From positions 1 to 64,000 of the forward strand of contig NZ_LSZP01000004.1 in NCBI RefSeq assembly GCF_001580045.1: a stretch of 64,000 nt of DNA. Direction: 5' to 3'. The translations under genes were made by a program, and so were the position numbers. Source of the stretch: Cephaloticoccus capnophilus (GTDB taxonomy: Bacteria; Verrucomicrobiota; Verrucomicrobiia; Opitutales; Opitutaceae). The number at the start of each line of letters is the position of its first letter. The stretch's first letter is position 1. This document shows positions 53,470 to 61,808 of the stretch, in pieces. The notes below the pieces were generated by a model. It did no database searches. It saw only the letters and a program-made list of their open reading frames with translations, and was not told where the DNA came from.

Positions 53470-56262
53470 TTACGCGTTTTCGGGGGAGAGGGTGAGGCGG
53501 AGACGTTGGTCGGGGCGTAGGTAGTGCTTTGCGAAGCTGGCGAGGTCGCCGCGGGTGACGGCATCGATGCGTTGGGCGTAGTCCGCAGAGTCGTCGGCGG
53601 GGCGGCCGTAGAGGGTGTTGAGCGCGGCTTGGAGGGCGCGCTGGGAGTTGGTTTGCAGGCCCATCTGGTGGCCGGCTTTGAGGCGGGTTTTGCAGCGGCT
53701 GAGTTCGCTGGGCGTGACGCCGCCGCGGGCGACTCTAGCGATTTCGGCTTCGATTTCGCGGAGGACGGCGGGTTCTTTCCCGGGTTCGGTGCCTGCGTAA
53801 AAGTAAAACATGCTGGTATCGGTGCCGATGATACGGGAGGAGCGCACGTAGTAGGCGAGGGCGAGGGTTTCGCGGACGCGCTCAAAGAGGCGGGAGCTCA
53901 TACCGCTGAAGAGCTCGTCTAAGACTTCGCTGACGAAGAAGCCGTCGTCACGGATTGAGGGCGCGGGGTAGGCTTCGAAGAGGACGGCTTGTTGGCCGGG
54001 GCGGCGTTCTGAAAAAATGCCGGTGTTTGGGCTGGGGGGCGCAGTCACTGCGTTCGTTGTCGCCGCTTTGGCGGCGCTGAGTGCTTTGGGCTGTTTTTGG
54101 GGTGCCGAGTGTGTGGGCGCCGGCTGCGTGAGTGGCGACAGCTCGTGTCGTGGGGATGCGCTGCTTTGCGGTAAGTTTTTGAGGAGCTTTTCCGCGCTGC
54201 GGGTCATGCGTTTTACGTCGAAGTCTCCGGTGGCGACGAGGACGAGGTTTTGCGGCGCGAGGAGCTGTGTGTGCAGGGCGGCGAGGTCGCGCGCGGTGAT
54301 CTTGCTAAGCGTGTCTTCGCTGCCGTTGGGGCCAGTGGCGAGCGGGTGTGCGCCGAAGAAGTGGCGGCGCAGTTGGCGTAGGCCGTAGCTTACGGGGTTG
54401 TCGTTGCTGTCTTGGAGTGCGGCGAGCTGGGCGCTGCGCTCTTGCTCTAGGGTGCTTTTGCGAAAGGTGGGGCGCAGGACGGCGTCGGCCAACAGTTCGT
54501 GGGCCAGGGGCAGGTCGCTGGGCAGGACTTCGAGCGCGAGGCCGAAGGCGTTGTTGCCTGACATGGGGTAGAAGCTGCCGCCGACTTCTTCGATTTTTTG
54601 GGCGACTTGGGCGGCGCTGTTTCGCTGCGTGTCTTTGGTGAGCAGTGTGGTGAGCAGGCTGGTCGCGCCGCGCCGGTCGGCGGGTTCGCAGTAGCCGCCG
54701 CCGAGCCCGCAGAGGCGGAGGTGGACGTTGGGGAGCGAGGCGTCGGGGCGGAGCAGGAGGCGCGCGCCGTTGGGGAGCGTGTGCGCGGTAAAGGCGGGGG
54801 TGGGCGTCGAGCTTGGCGGCGGTTTTGGGCGTGTTTTTTTACTCTGCGGCAGAGCGGGTTTGGCGTCCTTAGCTGGCTTGGGGTTGAGCGAGACGGTGCT
54901 GGAGCTTTGTGGGATGAGGTAGCGACGGAGTGCGTGTTGGATATCGGCAGGGCGGAGCGCCGCGAGTCGCTCGAAGTAGCTTTGCGCAAAGTGCAGGTCG
55001 CCGATGACGACTTCGGCGGCACCGAGTCGGGAGGCTTGGCCGCTGACGGTTTTGCGGGTGTTGATCTCGCCCACGACGAGTTGGCGGATGGCTTTGCGGA
55101 GTTGGGCGGGGCGAAAGCCGCTGCGTTTTACGCGGTCGAGCTCGGCGTGGATGGCGGCGAGGGCCGCGTCGCGTTTGGCGTCGTCACAGGTGAAGGCTAT
55201 GTAAAAGAGGCCGTTGGAGCCTGGGGCCCAGCTTGTGGCATCGATGGCGTGGACGAGGCCTTTTTTCTCGCGGACAGTTTGCCAGAGTATCGAGCTGTCG
55301 CCGCCACCGAGGAGGAGGGCGAGGAGGTTGAGCGCGGGCGTGTCGGGGTGGCTGAGGCCGGGGATTGCCCAAGCGATGCCCGCGCGGGTGAGTTCGACAT
55401 CGGCACTTTGCTCCCAAGTGCGCGGGGCGAGTTGTTGCGGCTCGGGCGGGATGTACAGCGGCGGGAGCGGGAGGCGCGGCGCGGCGGCAAAGTGGGTTTC
55501 GGCTTCGTGGGCGATTTGCTCGGGAGAAACGTCGCCGGTGACGATTAAGACCATGTTGGCCGGGACGTAGCGGGCGCGATGGTAGCGGACGAGTTCGTCG
55601 TGCGTGATGCGCTCGAAGAGTTCGCGGTGGCCGATGATGGGCTGCGCATAGGGGTGCTGGCGAAAGGCAGTAGAGAAGAGGGCTTGGGCGAGGCGTTGGT
55701 CGGGGTCGTCCTCGCCCATCGCGATTTCGCGGAGGATGACGTCGCGCTCTTTTTCGGCTTCGGCTTTGTCGAGCGTGGGGCGCAGCGCCATGCTAGCCAA
55801 GATGTCGATGGCGAGTGGCGTGTGCTCGCTGGGCAGGTCGATGTAGTAAACGGTGCGGTCGAAGGTGGTGTAGGCGTTGATCGCGCCGCCGTGGGCTTGG
55901 ACTTGCTCGGAGATTTGGCGAGCGCTGCGGGGGCGCGGGGCTCGCGTGCCTTTGAAGAGCATGTGCTCTAGGTAGTGCGAGAGGCCGCTGCCGAGTGCCG
56001 TGTCTTCGTGGATGGAGCCGGTCTTTACCCAGAGCTGGATGGAGGCGACGGGGGCGCGGTGGTCGGGCTTGATGAGGAGCGTGAGCCCGTTTGGGAGAGT
56101 GCGGCGGATGACTGGCTCGGCGGCGAGCGGCGCGAGGAGTGCGAGGTCAGGATTACCTTTTGGGCGCAGGGCGGCGGCGGCGAGTTCGGCGCGGCGCAGG
56201 GGGCACGCGGCGCGAGGGGCGCGGGTTGCGGGAGTGCGGGCGGGCCGCGTGGGCTTAGGCAT
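53470..56262 (-). CDS. Fused two-domain M16 (pitrilysin-type) zinc metallopeptidase
   Basis: 930 residues with two complete M16 units. The first carries the inverted zinc motif HYLEHMLFKGT (HxxEH) and downstream Glu in KERDVILREIAMGEDDPDQ, so it is catalytic. The second (from about residue 490, HTLPNGARLLLRPDASLPNV) lacks HxxEH but keeps the Arg/Tyr-type segment (ALAYYVRSS), as in inactive partner domains. Two-subunit M16B enzymes usually encode these separately; here both are in one chain with Ala/Pro-rich linkers. The N-terminus begins with a Pro/Ala/Arg-rich stretch and no clear signal peptide. Its start overlaps the end of the Minf_1886 gene by 8 bp. Confidence 0.92.
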   Translation of the reverse strand: MPKPTRPARTPATRAPRAACPLRRAELAAAALRPKGNPDLALLAPLAAEPVIRRTLPNGLTLLIKPDHRAPVASIQLWVKTGSIHEDTALGSGLSHYLEHMLFKGTRAPRPRSARQISEQVQAHGGAINAYTTFDRTVYYIDLPSEHTPLAIDILASMALRPTLDKAEAEKERDVILREIAMGEDDPDQRLAQALFSTAFRQHPYAQPIIGHRELFERITHDELVRYHRARYVPANMVLIVTGDVSPEQIAHEAETHFAAAPRLPLPPLYIPPEPQQLAPRTWEQSADVELTRAGIAWAIPGLSHPDTPALNLLALLLGGGDSSILWQTVREKKGLVHAIDATSWAPGSNGLFYIAFTCDDAKRDAALAAIHAELDRVKRSGFRPAQLRKAIRQLVVGEINTRKTVSGQASRLGAAEVVIGDLHFAQSYFERLAALRPADIQHALRRYLIPQSSSTVSLNPKPAKDAKPALPQSKKTRPKPPPSSTPTPAFTAHTLPNGARLLLRPDASLPNVHLRLCGLGGGYCEPADRRGATSLLTTLLTKDTQRNSAAQVAQKIEEVGGSFYPMSGNNAFGLALEVLPSDLPLAHELLADAVLRPTFRKSTLEQERSAQLAALQDSNDNPVSYGLRQLRRHFFGAHPLATGPNGSEDTLSKITARDLAALHTQLLAPQNLVLVATGDFDVKRMTRSAEKLLKNLPQSSASPRHELSPLTQPAPTHSAPQKQPKALSAAKAATTNAVTAPPSPNTGIFSERRPGQQAVLFEAYPAPSIRDDGFFVSEVLDELFSGMSSRLFERVRETLALAYYVRSSRIIGTDTSMFYFYAGTEPGKEPAVLREIEAEIARVARGGVTPSELSRCKTRLKAGHQMGLQTNSQRALQAALNTLYGRPADDSADYAQRIDAVTRGDLASFAKHYLRPDQRLRLTLSPENA

Positions 56263-56755
56263 GGAAGGACGGAGGGGGAGTGGCGACGGGCGAGCTTGCT
56301 TGGGCGGCAGCGGGTGTTGTGCTCGTGTCGGCGGGCGAGTGTGCGGTGGCGCTGGCTTGTTTTGCGCTGGGGAGGAAGGGCGTGGTGAAGGCTTCGTCGA
56401 AGCTGTAGAGATCGACGAAGTCTTCTAGGCGGTCGTCGGGTGTTTTACTGAAAACGTTGTATTCAATTAGGTTGTAGACGATCGCGCCGAAATCGCGGCA
56501 GCGGGTGATTCCCCAGTCGCTCAGCACGGTCTTGGCGAGTGGGCCGAACTGGTCGAGTGCGTAGGAGCGCATGCCTTGGAGGAGCTCGGGGCCGCTGACG
56601 TGGATCGACTTGACGGCGCGCTTGGGGTCGCGTTTGCGGAGTTCCTTTACCGTGTAGTCGAGCCCGAGGCGCACGAAGTCGTAAGCTTTCTTGGCATAGC
56701 GGGTGTCCTCTTTGTAAATGAGTTCGATAATCTCCGGGAAATTCAATTCAGGCAT
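56255..56755 (-). CDS. Minf_1886-family conserved protein
   Basis: 166 residues. The N-terminal ~125 residues fit the Verrucomicrobia/Planctomycetes family known as Minf_1886: FPEIIELIYKEDTRYAKKAYDFVRLGLDYTVKEL, HVSGPELLQGMRSYALDQFGPLAKTVLSDWGI, and DFGAIVYNLIEYNVF, ending FDEAFTTPFLP. The remaining ~40 residues are a low-complexity Ala/Pro/Thr/Ser tail. Function is unknown. It overlaps the M16 gene by 8 bp, so the two are probably translated from one mRNA; the ATG at 56755 is only 3 bp from the divergent glycosyltransferase ATG at 56759. Confidence 0.88.
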   Translation of the reverse strand: MPELNFPEIIELIYKEDTRYAKKAYDFVRLGLDYTVKELRKRDPKRAVKSIHVSGPELLQGMRSYALDQFGPLAKTVLSDWGITRCRDFGAIVYNLIEYNVFSKTPDDRLEDFVDLYSFDEAFTTPFLPSAKQASATAHSPADTSTTPAAAQASSPVATPPPSFHA

Positions 56756-56758
56756 AAT

Positions 56759-58099
56759 ATGAGGCCCACCAGTAACACAGCACCCCACGCGGCGCAATCG
56801 CGACCTGCGGAAACGGTTGCGGATAGGGCTGCGGGGATGAGCGGGGCGGGGGCGCTGCGCGTGGCAGAGCATCCGTTGCGGATTTTGCGGGTGATTAACA
56901 CGTTGCGACGTGAGGATGGCGGCCCATCGGAGTCGGTGCTGCGCTCCAGTGCCGCGCTGCGCGAAATGGGCCACCAGGTGGAGGTCGTCACGGCGGATCC
57001 CTTGGGGACGCAGCCACCTGTTGGCGCGGAGTTTCCTTTTCGCCCCTTGGACGGTTTTGGGCGTAGCACGCTGGGGCGCTGGCTGGAGGAAAATCGGCTG
57101 CGATTCGATGCGGTTATTGTTCAAGGGCTTTGGCAGGCGGCGCATACGGTGCGCTGCGCGCTGCGTGGCTGTGGGCTTCCCTATTTAGTGTTTCCACATG
57201 GGATGCTCGACCCGACTTTCGCGCGCTTATACCCACTCAAACACATTAAGAAACAGCTCTACTGGTGGTGGCGCGAAGGCCGTGCACTGCGCGAGGCGGC
57301 GGCGGTGTGCTTCACCTCTGAGGAGGAGCGGGAGCGCGCACGTGGGACTTTTCGCCCTTACTCGGTTAAGGAGCGCGTCGTGGCTTATGGGACGCTCAGG
57401 CCGCCTCGCTCAGCAGAGAGGCAGGAGGCGATGCGGGCTGCATTTTTGAAAAAATATCCCGTGCTGCGCGGGCGCGACTTTTTGCTCTTTCTAGGGCGGC
57501 TCCACCACAAAAAGGGCTTACACGAACTGATTGAGGGCTTTGCGAAGTTTCGGGAGGGGCAGGGAGCCGGCGCGAGTACCTCGCCCCGCGCGCTGGTTAT
57601 CGCTGGGCCTTGTGGGGAGCCGAAACTGCTGCGCGCGCTCATGCGCCACGCCGAGCGGCTCGGGCTCGCTCAGCTCAATTTGCGAGAGGCCGGCGCGGGC
57701 GCTCCGGAGGCTGGCCCGTCCGGCGAGTCCGCCCCCCTAATCTGGCTACCGATGTTGGGTGACGATTTGAAGTGGGGGGCACTCCTCGCGAGCGAGGCGT
57801 TCGTCCTCGCTTCGCATCAGGAAAACTTCGGCATCGCCGTTGCCGAGGCACTGGCTTGCGGGCGGCCTGTTCTGATTAGCGATAAGGTCAATATCTGGCG
57901 TGAAATCGCTGAAGCGCGGGCCGGACTGGTCGCGCCCGATACCGTGGCGGGCGCGCTCGACCTGCTCACGCGCTGGGCGGCACTTAGCCCCGAGGCGCGC
58001 GCGGCAATGGGCGAGTCGGCAATCAAGTGTTTTGAGCAGAACTTCGAGATTTCGCGCGCGGCCGAGTCACTCGCACAAACCATCCGCGACTGTTTATAG
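56759..58099 (+). CDS. Glycosyltransferase family 4-like protein
   Basis: 446 residues, GT-B fold: ILRVINTLRREDGGPSESVLRSSAALREMGHQVEVVTAD at the N-terminus, LVFPHGMLDPTFARLYPLKHIKKQLYWW, FLLFLGRLHHKKGLHELIEGFA, and the C-terminal nucleotide-sugar site ASHQENFGIAVAEALACGRPVLISDKVNIW (EX7E-like). It transfers a sugar to a surface or storage glycan; acceptor unknown. The start is either ATG 56759, which nearly touches the divergent Minf_1886 start, or ATG 56837, which leaves a more normal 81-bp gap. An isolated gene, not in a polysaccharide cluster. Confidence 0.9.
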   Translation: MRPTSNTAPHAAQSRPAETVADRAAGMSGAGALRVAEHPLRILRVINTLRREDGGPSESVLRSSAALREMGHQVEVVTADPLGTQPPVGAEFPFRPLDGFGRSTLGRWLEENRLRFDAVIVQGLWQAAHTVRCALRGCGLPYLVFPHGMLDPTFARLYPLKHIKKQLYWWWREGRALREAAAVCFTSEEERERARGTFRPYSVKERVVAYGTLRPPRSAERQEAMRAAFLKKYPVLRGRDFLLFLGRLHHKKGLHELIEGFAKFREGQGAGASTSPRALVIAGPCGEPKLLRALMRHAERLGLAQLNLREAGAGAPEAGPSGESAPLIWLPMLGDDLKWGALLASEAFVLASHQENFGIAVAEALACGRPVLISDKVNIWREIAEARAGLVAPDTVAGALDLLTRWAALSPEARAAMGESAIKCFEQNFEISRAAESLAQTIRDCL

Positions 58100-58160
58100 T
58101 GATAGAAGCGCGATAAATCCTCCTGCTGCATCACAGTAGCTTTGGGGAGTGTGTTTAGGA

Positions 58161-58200
58161 GCATTTATAGCCGTCTATAAATGCGCTGTGTTTGTTAAAT
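58161..58200. terminator. Hairpin between glycosyltransferase and PEP-CTERM remnant
   Basis: Perfect 10-bp arms GCATTTATAG (58161-58170) and CTATAAATGC (58175-58184) with loop CCGT. On the + strand it is followed by GCTGTGTTTGTT. It is in the gap between convergent genes. Confidence 0.6.
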
Positions 58201-58219
58201 AGCAGTAATTGGTGTGACC

Positions 58220-59230
58220 CTAAGCGGGACTTCTGCCTAGGCAGGCTTTTAGGCGGCGGCGGAGCAGGCTGAGCGACACTGTGCCGGCCACGAGGAAGCC
58301 TCCGTAGGTGGCGGGTTCAGGGACGTAGGTGGCGGAGATTTCCCAATAGTCTTTGTCTTTGTGGTAATCCCCTGTGTGGGGGGCCTTTATGTGGACGCTG
58401 CTACGGTCGTAGCCGAGGAACTCGATTTTTTTCAGCGCGTCTTCGAGGTGCTGGCTGTATTTCCTCACGAGTAGGTGGTCGCGTCCATCCTGCCAGTCGC
58501 TAATTTGTAAGGTACTATTGTTGCCGATGACTAAGTCGTCTAAGAGTAAAAATCGCGGTCCGTGTCCGTAGTCACTATCCTCTGAGCCAAAGTCGAGTGC
58601 TCCCTTTCCTTCCACGACTAGCGAGGAGATCACTTCGGTGAACGCTGAGTTAGGAAAAGAAATCCCTCTGAATTTTAATGTAGAGGCTTCTCCGCGAGAG
58701 ATGAGCGAGACTCTGCCTGAGAGGATTTGATCGGAGTTCAAAATGCTCACGGAGGCTCCCTCTATGATATTGATATTTCCTCTAACAGCGTACCGTCTGG
58801 CGTCGTTATTCAAATAGAGGTGAGCATTTCCTATTACATTTACACCCCCTGGGATACTATTGTCAATCTCTCCTATAAATTCAACCAGTGCGCGAGCCCC
58901 TGGCGATGCGGTTATATTTAACTCTAATCGGTCACTGCCTAAAGTGACTATCCTGCTTTTGATTTGGAAAAAACTCGACATGTAGGCAGTCGCATGAATA
59001 TTGATTACTCCTGCACTAGAGGTTAACTGTCCCCCACTCACTTCACTGGGACGATCGTGGTCTAAAATGAACCCGTCTCGTCCAACATCTAACTGTATGT
59101 TGTTAATAATTTCCCTGCGGTTTGATATAGCCCGATACCTTCCTGATATACTTTCGTATTTAGCTCCGATTTGGTCAGTAAAGTGATTAATTATGTGTTC
59201 TTGGGTGGCTACATAAAGTGTTGATAGTTA
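58220..59230 (-). pseudogene. PEP-CTERM surface protein paralogue lacking its 5' end
   Basis: The frame is open leftward from 59230 (preceded by a TAA), but contains no ATG, GTG or TTG until a GTG at 59041, which falls in mid-domain. No signal peptide can be found in any frame upstream. The body matches the protein at 3-1013: LLLDDLVIGNNSTLQISDWQ then GRDHLLVRK, and KDKDYWEISATYVPEPATYG; the segment before the GTG (ending RPSEV) also aligns with the other protein's WSEIRGPGQL region. So conserved sequence extends upstream of the only start. The C-terminus is intact: PEPATYG, hydrophobic helix, RRRLK. Most likely a truncated copy or silent cassette. GC is lower than in the neighbours. Confidence 0.72.
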
Positions 59231-59504
59231 TAGATATATATAATATAAAAGTACTTATTGTACGGGTGTTATAGTGAAGCATATAGTACCTAAGAATACA
59301 TACGCATTATAACTTAAAACGAAACCAGTTGCTGAAAATAAGGCAACGGGCTCGTGGCTTATGGTGTAGTAGGGAGGCGTAGTCTCTACTGTGTCGAAGT
59401 GCTCATTATGTGTTTATCGTTTGCGATTTGTGGGGGACGTGGATTTATCTGTGATTCTTCCTGTCTCGGGAAGCCGGGGCTCTCTCCGTCTCCCTCCTCC
59501 CTTC
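59231..59504. other. AT-rich intergenic segment without a recognisable gene
   Basis: The first ~100 bp are strikingly AT-rich compared with the rest of the window (TATAGATATATATAATAT near 59229-59246), then composition returns to normal. It separates the truncated PEP-CTERM copy from repeat element D. No gene, hairpin with a T-run, or element left end is visible. The junction near 59230-59350 may mark the deletion or insertion that removed the PEP-CTERM 5' end. Confidence 0.5.
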
Positions 59505-59626
59505 CTTGTCGCAACGCGACAAGAGAAGGGGGCTTCAAATTTGGGAATTGGTTTCGTCGCGAAGCGACGGGGCCAATTCCCAAATTGAACGGGTGCAGGC
59601 ACAGCCTGCCGCCCCACGCGTAGTGG
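59505..59626. repeat. Mosaic hairpin element, copy D (right half only)
   Basis: Begins at the core, here CTTGTCGC-AAC-GCGACAAG (59505-59523), then AATTTGGGAATTG/CAATTCCCAAATT (59538-59550 with 59574-59586) enclosing CGTCGC-GAA-GCGACG, then the right end (59588-59626), whose hairpin is GCAGGC-ACA-GCCTGC instead of GCAGCG-ACA-CGCTGC. The left half is missing. It ends 66 bp from the cbiO stop. The inverted 19-bp match to 34082-34100 lies just after it (59647-59665). Confidence 0.8.
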
Positions 59627-59691
59627 GAAAAAGCGTATCAGCGCGCTCGCGTTTGAAACGGGAACCGACCCGAGCTTAGGGCTGATGCGAG

Positions 59692-60429
59692 TTACACTGA
59701 CCTGTGCTTACGCCGATGCATCAAGCCGGCGCGGATGAGTAGCTCGGTGTTGCCTAAAACCGCTTCACTCGGGCCATCGGCCAGCAGGCCCGCCCTGCGC
59801 TCGATGACGAGCACCCGCTTAGCCACTTCCGCTGCGAAACCGAGACTGTGTGTGCTCAGTATGAGCGTCGTTTCTAGGCTGAGGAGGTAGTCGCAGAGCC
59901 AGCCGAGGCTTTGTGGGTCTAGATTGGCGCTTGGCTCGTCGAGGAGGAGCAGCTTTGGCTCCAGAATCAAAACACAGGCTAGGGCGAGTCGTTGTTTTTC
60001 CCCGCCAGAAAGGCTGTGCGGTGGCTGTTCGAGTAGTGCGGTGAGCCCTAGTTCCTGCGCCCAACGGGCGCTGCGCTCCTCCGCATCCAGCCAGCCGAGG
60101 CGGCGTGGGCCCCAAGCGATTTCGTCGTGCACCGTCGCATTAAAAAACATCGCTTCGGGGTGTTGAAACACGAGCCCGACGTCTCGCCGGAAAGCCCGCT
60201 CCCATCCGCGCATTCGCAATTGTGCGCGTGTGACCGCCTGCCCGCAGTAGCGATACACGCCGCTCCGCGCAAAAACCAAAGCGGCGAGCATCTGCAGTAG
60301 CGTCGATTTTCCGCAGCCGTTGGGCCCCAGCAGGGCCACTTTTTCGCCTGCTGCGATCTGTAGCGAAAGCCCCGAGAGTAGGGCAGGCGCGTCCGGCCAG
60401 CCGAGCTCCACTGCGTCTAGCTTAATCAT
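59692..60429 (-). CDS. cbiO: Energy-coupling factor ABC transporter ATP-binding protein, Ni/Co type
   Basis: 245 residues: Walker A LLGPNGCGKSTLLQML, Q-loop VGLVFQHPEAMFFNATVHDEIAWGPRRLG (the NxTVxxEIAFGP segment typical of ECF ATPases), signature LSGGEKQRLALACVL, Walker B LLLLDEPSANLDP, and switch His in STHSLGF. With CbiQ and CbiM it forms a group-I ECF importer for Ni or Co ions. It overlaps cbiQ by 8 bp and is the last gene of the unit. Confidence 0.93.
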   Translation of the reverse strand: MIKLDAVELGWPDAPALLSGLSLQIAAGEKVALLGPNGCGKSTLLQMLAALVFARSGVYRYCGQAVTRAQLRMRGWERAFRRDVGLVFQHPEAMFFNATVHDEIAWGPRRLGWLDAEERSARWAQELGLTALLEQPPHSLSGGEKQRLALACVLILEPKLLLLDEPSANLDPQSLGWLCDYLLSLETTLILSTHSLGFAAEVAKRVLVIERRAGLLADGPSEAVLGNTELLIRAGLMHRRKHRSV

Positions 60430-60994
60430 CTAAAACTCCTCTCGCGCGGAGAGCCCGCGTGTTTTGCTCTGCGTTGGCCACCGCCTTGTCCATCAACTGC
60501 GCACTGAGTGACGCCCCTTGGCGCAGCCGCTGCGCCCAAGTCAGCCGCAGCCCGCCACTGCGGCTTATCGCGGCGAGCCGGAAATTCCGCACCAATGTCG
60601 TAAAAACGGCCACCTGTCCGGCCGCGATTGCGGTGAGCCGCGCCAGAGAAGGCGAAAACGCCACTGCGCGCAGCAGGTTTCCGCGACTGACGAACCAGCA
60701 TCCCAGAAAGGTCAACAGCCCCACTCGCAAGGCTAGCCGCAGCACGACTAGTCCGTGAAACTCGCCTCGCCACAGCGACATCAGCACGTAGCCACCGCCC
60801 ACGCAGAGGGTGACGCCGAGTCCGGCGAGCACGCTGCGCCGCCCCAGCCGCCAGCGTGCGCGCCCCGCCGCCACTAGCACGACCCCGATCAGCCCGCTGA
60901 GGACGAGTGGCGCGTGGATAAAACTGACCGCGAGCACTGCGGCCAAGTAAGCGAGCAGCCCGAGTGTGTGGCGTGGGTGCGGGACTGGCTTCAT
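60422..60994 (-). CDS. cbiQ: Energy-coupling factor transmembrane protein (CbiQ/NikQ)
   Basis: 190 residues. Several hydrophobic helices (LLAYLAAVLAVSFI, LVLSGLIGVVLVAAG, VLRLALRVGLLTFLGCWF) are followed by the cytoplasmic coupling region; the usual ARG coupling motifs are represented by SRSGGLRLTW and ALRARGVLDD near the C-terminus. It is shorter than typical CbiQ (~225), with reduced N-terminal helices. Start ATG at 60994 overlaps the cbiM stop (60991-60993) as ATGA. The family is poorly conserved; the call rests on context and topology. Confidence 0.85.
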   Translation of the reverse strand: MKPVPHPRHTLGLLAYLAAVLAVSFIHAPLVLSGLIGVVLVAAGRARWRLGRRSVLAGLGVTLCVGGGYVLMSLWRGEFHGLVVLRLALRVGLLTFLGCWFVSRGNLLRAVAFSPSLARLTAIAAGQVAVFTTLVRNFRLAAISRSGGLRLTWAQRLRQGASLSAQLMDKAVANAEQNTRALRARGVLDD

Positions 60995-61701
60995 CGTGCA
61001 GATCTTGGGCTGGGCGAGGGGGCTGTCGGGGTCGTTTTCTTGGCACTGCGTTGGGCTGCTGCGAGTCCCCAGCCGCGTTTTTTCGCAAAACACCAGACCA
61101 TCCACGTAAGCGCCGCCTCAGCTACACCGATTAACAAATGCGGCAGCAGGATAGCGGGCAGCACCACCGCCCACCCAAACGGACAGAAAAGCGGTCGCCC
61201 CTGAGCATCGTGGGCGATGAGCGGTTGCAGCCCGAGTATCGCGCCGAGGGCTGCCGCTGAGATGACGACTGCGCACCACGCGGCGAGCATGACCGCCCCC
61301 GCTTCGCTTACGCGTCGCAGCGCGCTGAACACCCCGCGCGCTGTGAGTGCCCCGAGTAAGCCGATTACCAGCGCATTGACCGGTAACGCTGTGATGCCGC
61401 CCGCGCCAAACAGCAGACTCTGGAGCAGCAGCACCAACGAGTAGGCCAAGAACGCCTGTCGCACGCCAAACACGAGCGCGAGCAGTGGCACGCCAATCAA
61501 GTGTCCACTGGTCGCCCCCGGAAGCGGGAGCATCACCAAGCCCAGCCCGTAAGCCAATGCCGTCAGCACGGCGAGGCGTGGCACCGCCTCTGCCTCCAGC
61601 CTCGACCCCAATCCGCGTCCTGCCCAGGCCCACCCACCCACCGCCACCGCACCGGCACTTAAGTAGGTCGCAGGAGACAGAAAACCGTCGGGGATGTGCA
61701 T
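60991..61701 (-). CDS. cbiM: Ni/Co ECF transporter substrate-binding membrane subunit CbiM/NikM
   Basis: 236 residues beginning MHIPDGFLSPATYLSAG. In this family His2 and the amino terminus bind the metal, which fixes the start at 61701. Multiple transmembrane segments follow, with GATSGHLIGVPLLALVFG (family signature with His) and FGAGGITALPVNALVIGL. The C-terminal tail is Lys/Ser/Pro-rich. Metal choice (Ni versus Co) cannot be read; the nikL-like neighbour favours Ni. It is preceded by nikL (107-bp gap). Confidence 0.94.
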   Translation of the reverse strand: MHIPDGFLSPATYLSAGAVAVGGWAWAGRGLGSRLEAEAVPRLAVLTALAYGLGLVMLPLPGATSGHLIGVPLLALVFGVRQAFLAYSLVLLLQSLLFGAGGITALPVNALVIGLLGALTARGVFSALRRVSEAGAVMLAAWCAVVISAAALGAILGLQPLIAHDAQGRPLFCPFGWAVVLPAILLPHLLIGVAEAALTWMVWCFAKKRGWGLAAAQRSAKKTTPTAPSPSPRSAR

Positions 61702-61808
61702 GTGTCTCGTGAGCGAAAAAAGGGCTAAGTGGCGGGCGGGGCCAGAGTGGCGGAGCGGGTGGTCGGCTGGCGTGCGGCGGAACGGGGCGGAAGTGCGGTA
61801 CTGCCTGC

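Noticed and set aside
54598-55548. 316-residue rightward frame inside the M16 peptidase gene
   Set aside because: Antisense shadow; composition Gly/Ala/Val/Glu typical of mirrored codons.
59386-59617. 65-67 residue frames across element D
   Set aside because: They translate the palindromic repeat in both directions; coding signal is an artefact of the repeat.
60426-61088. Alternative 220-residue leftward frame overlapping cbiQ
   Set aside because: Arg/Ala-rich out-of-frame translation without membrane helices; the cbiQ frame has the helices and the ATGA overlaps.
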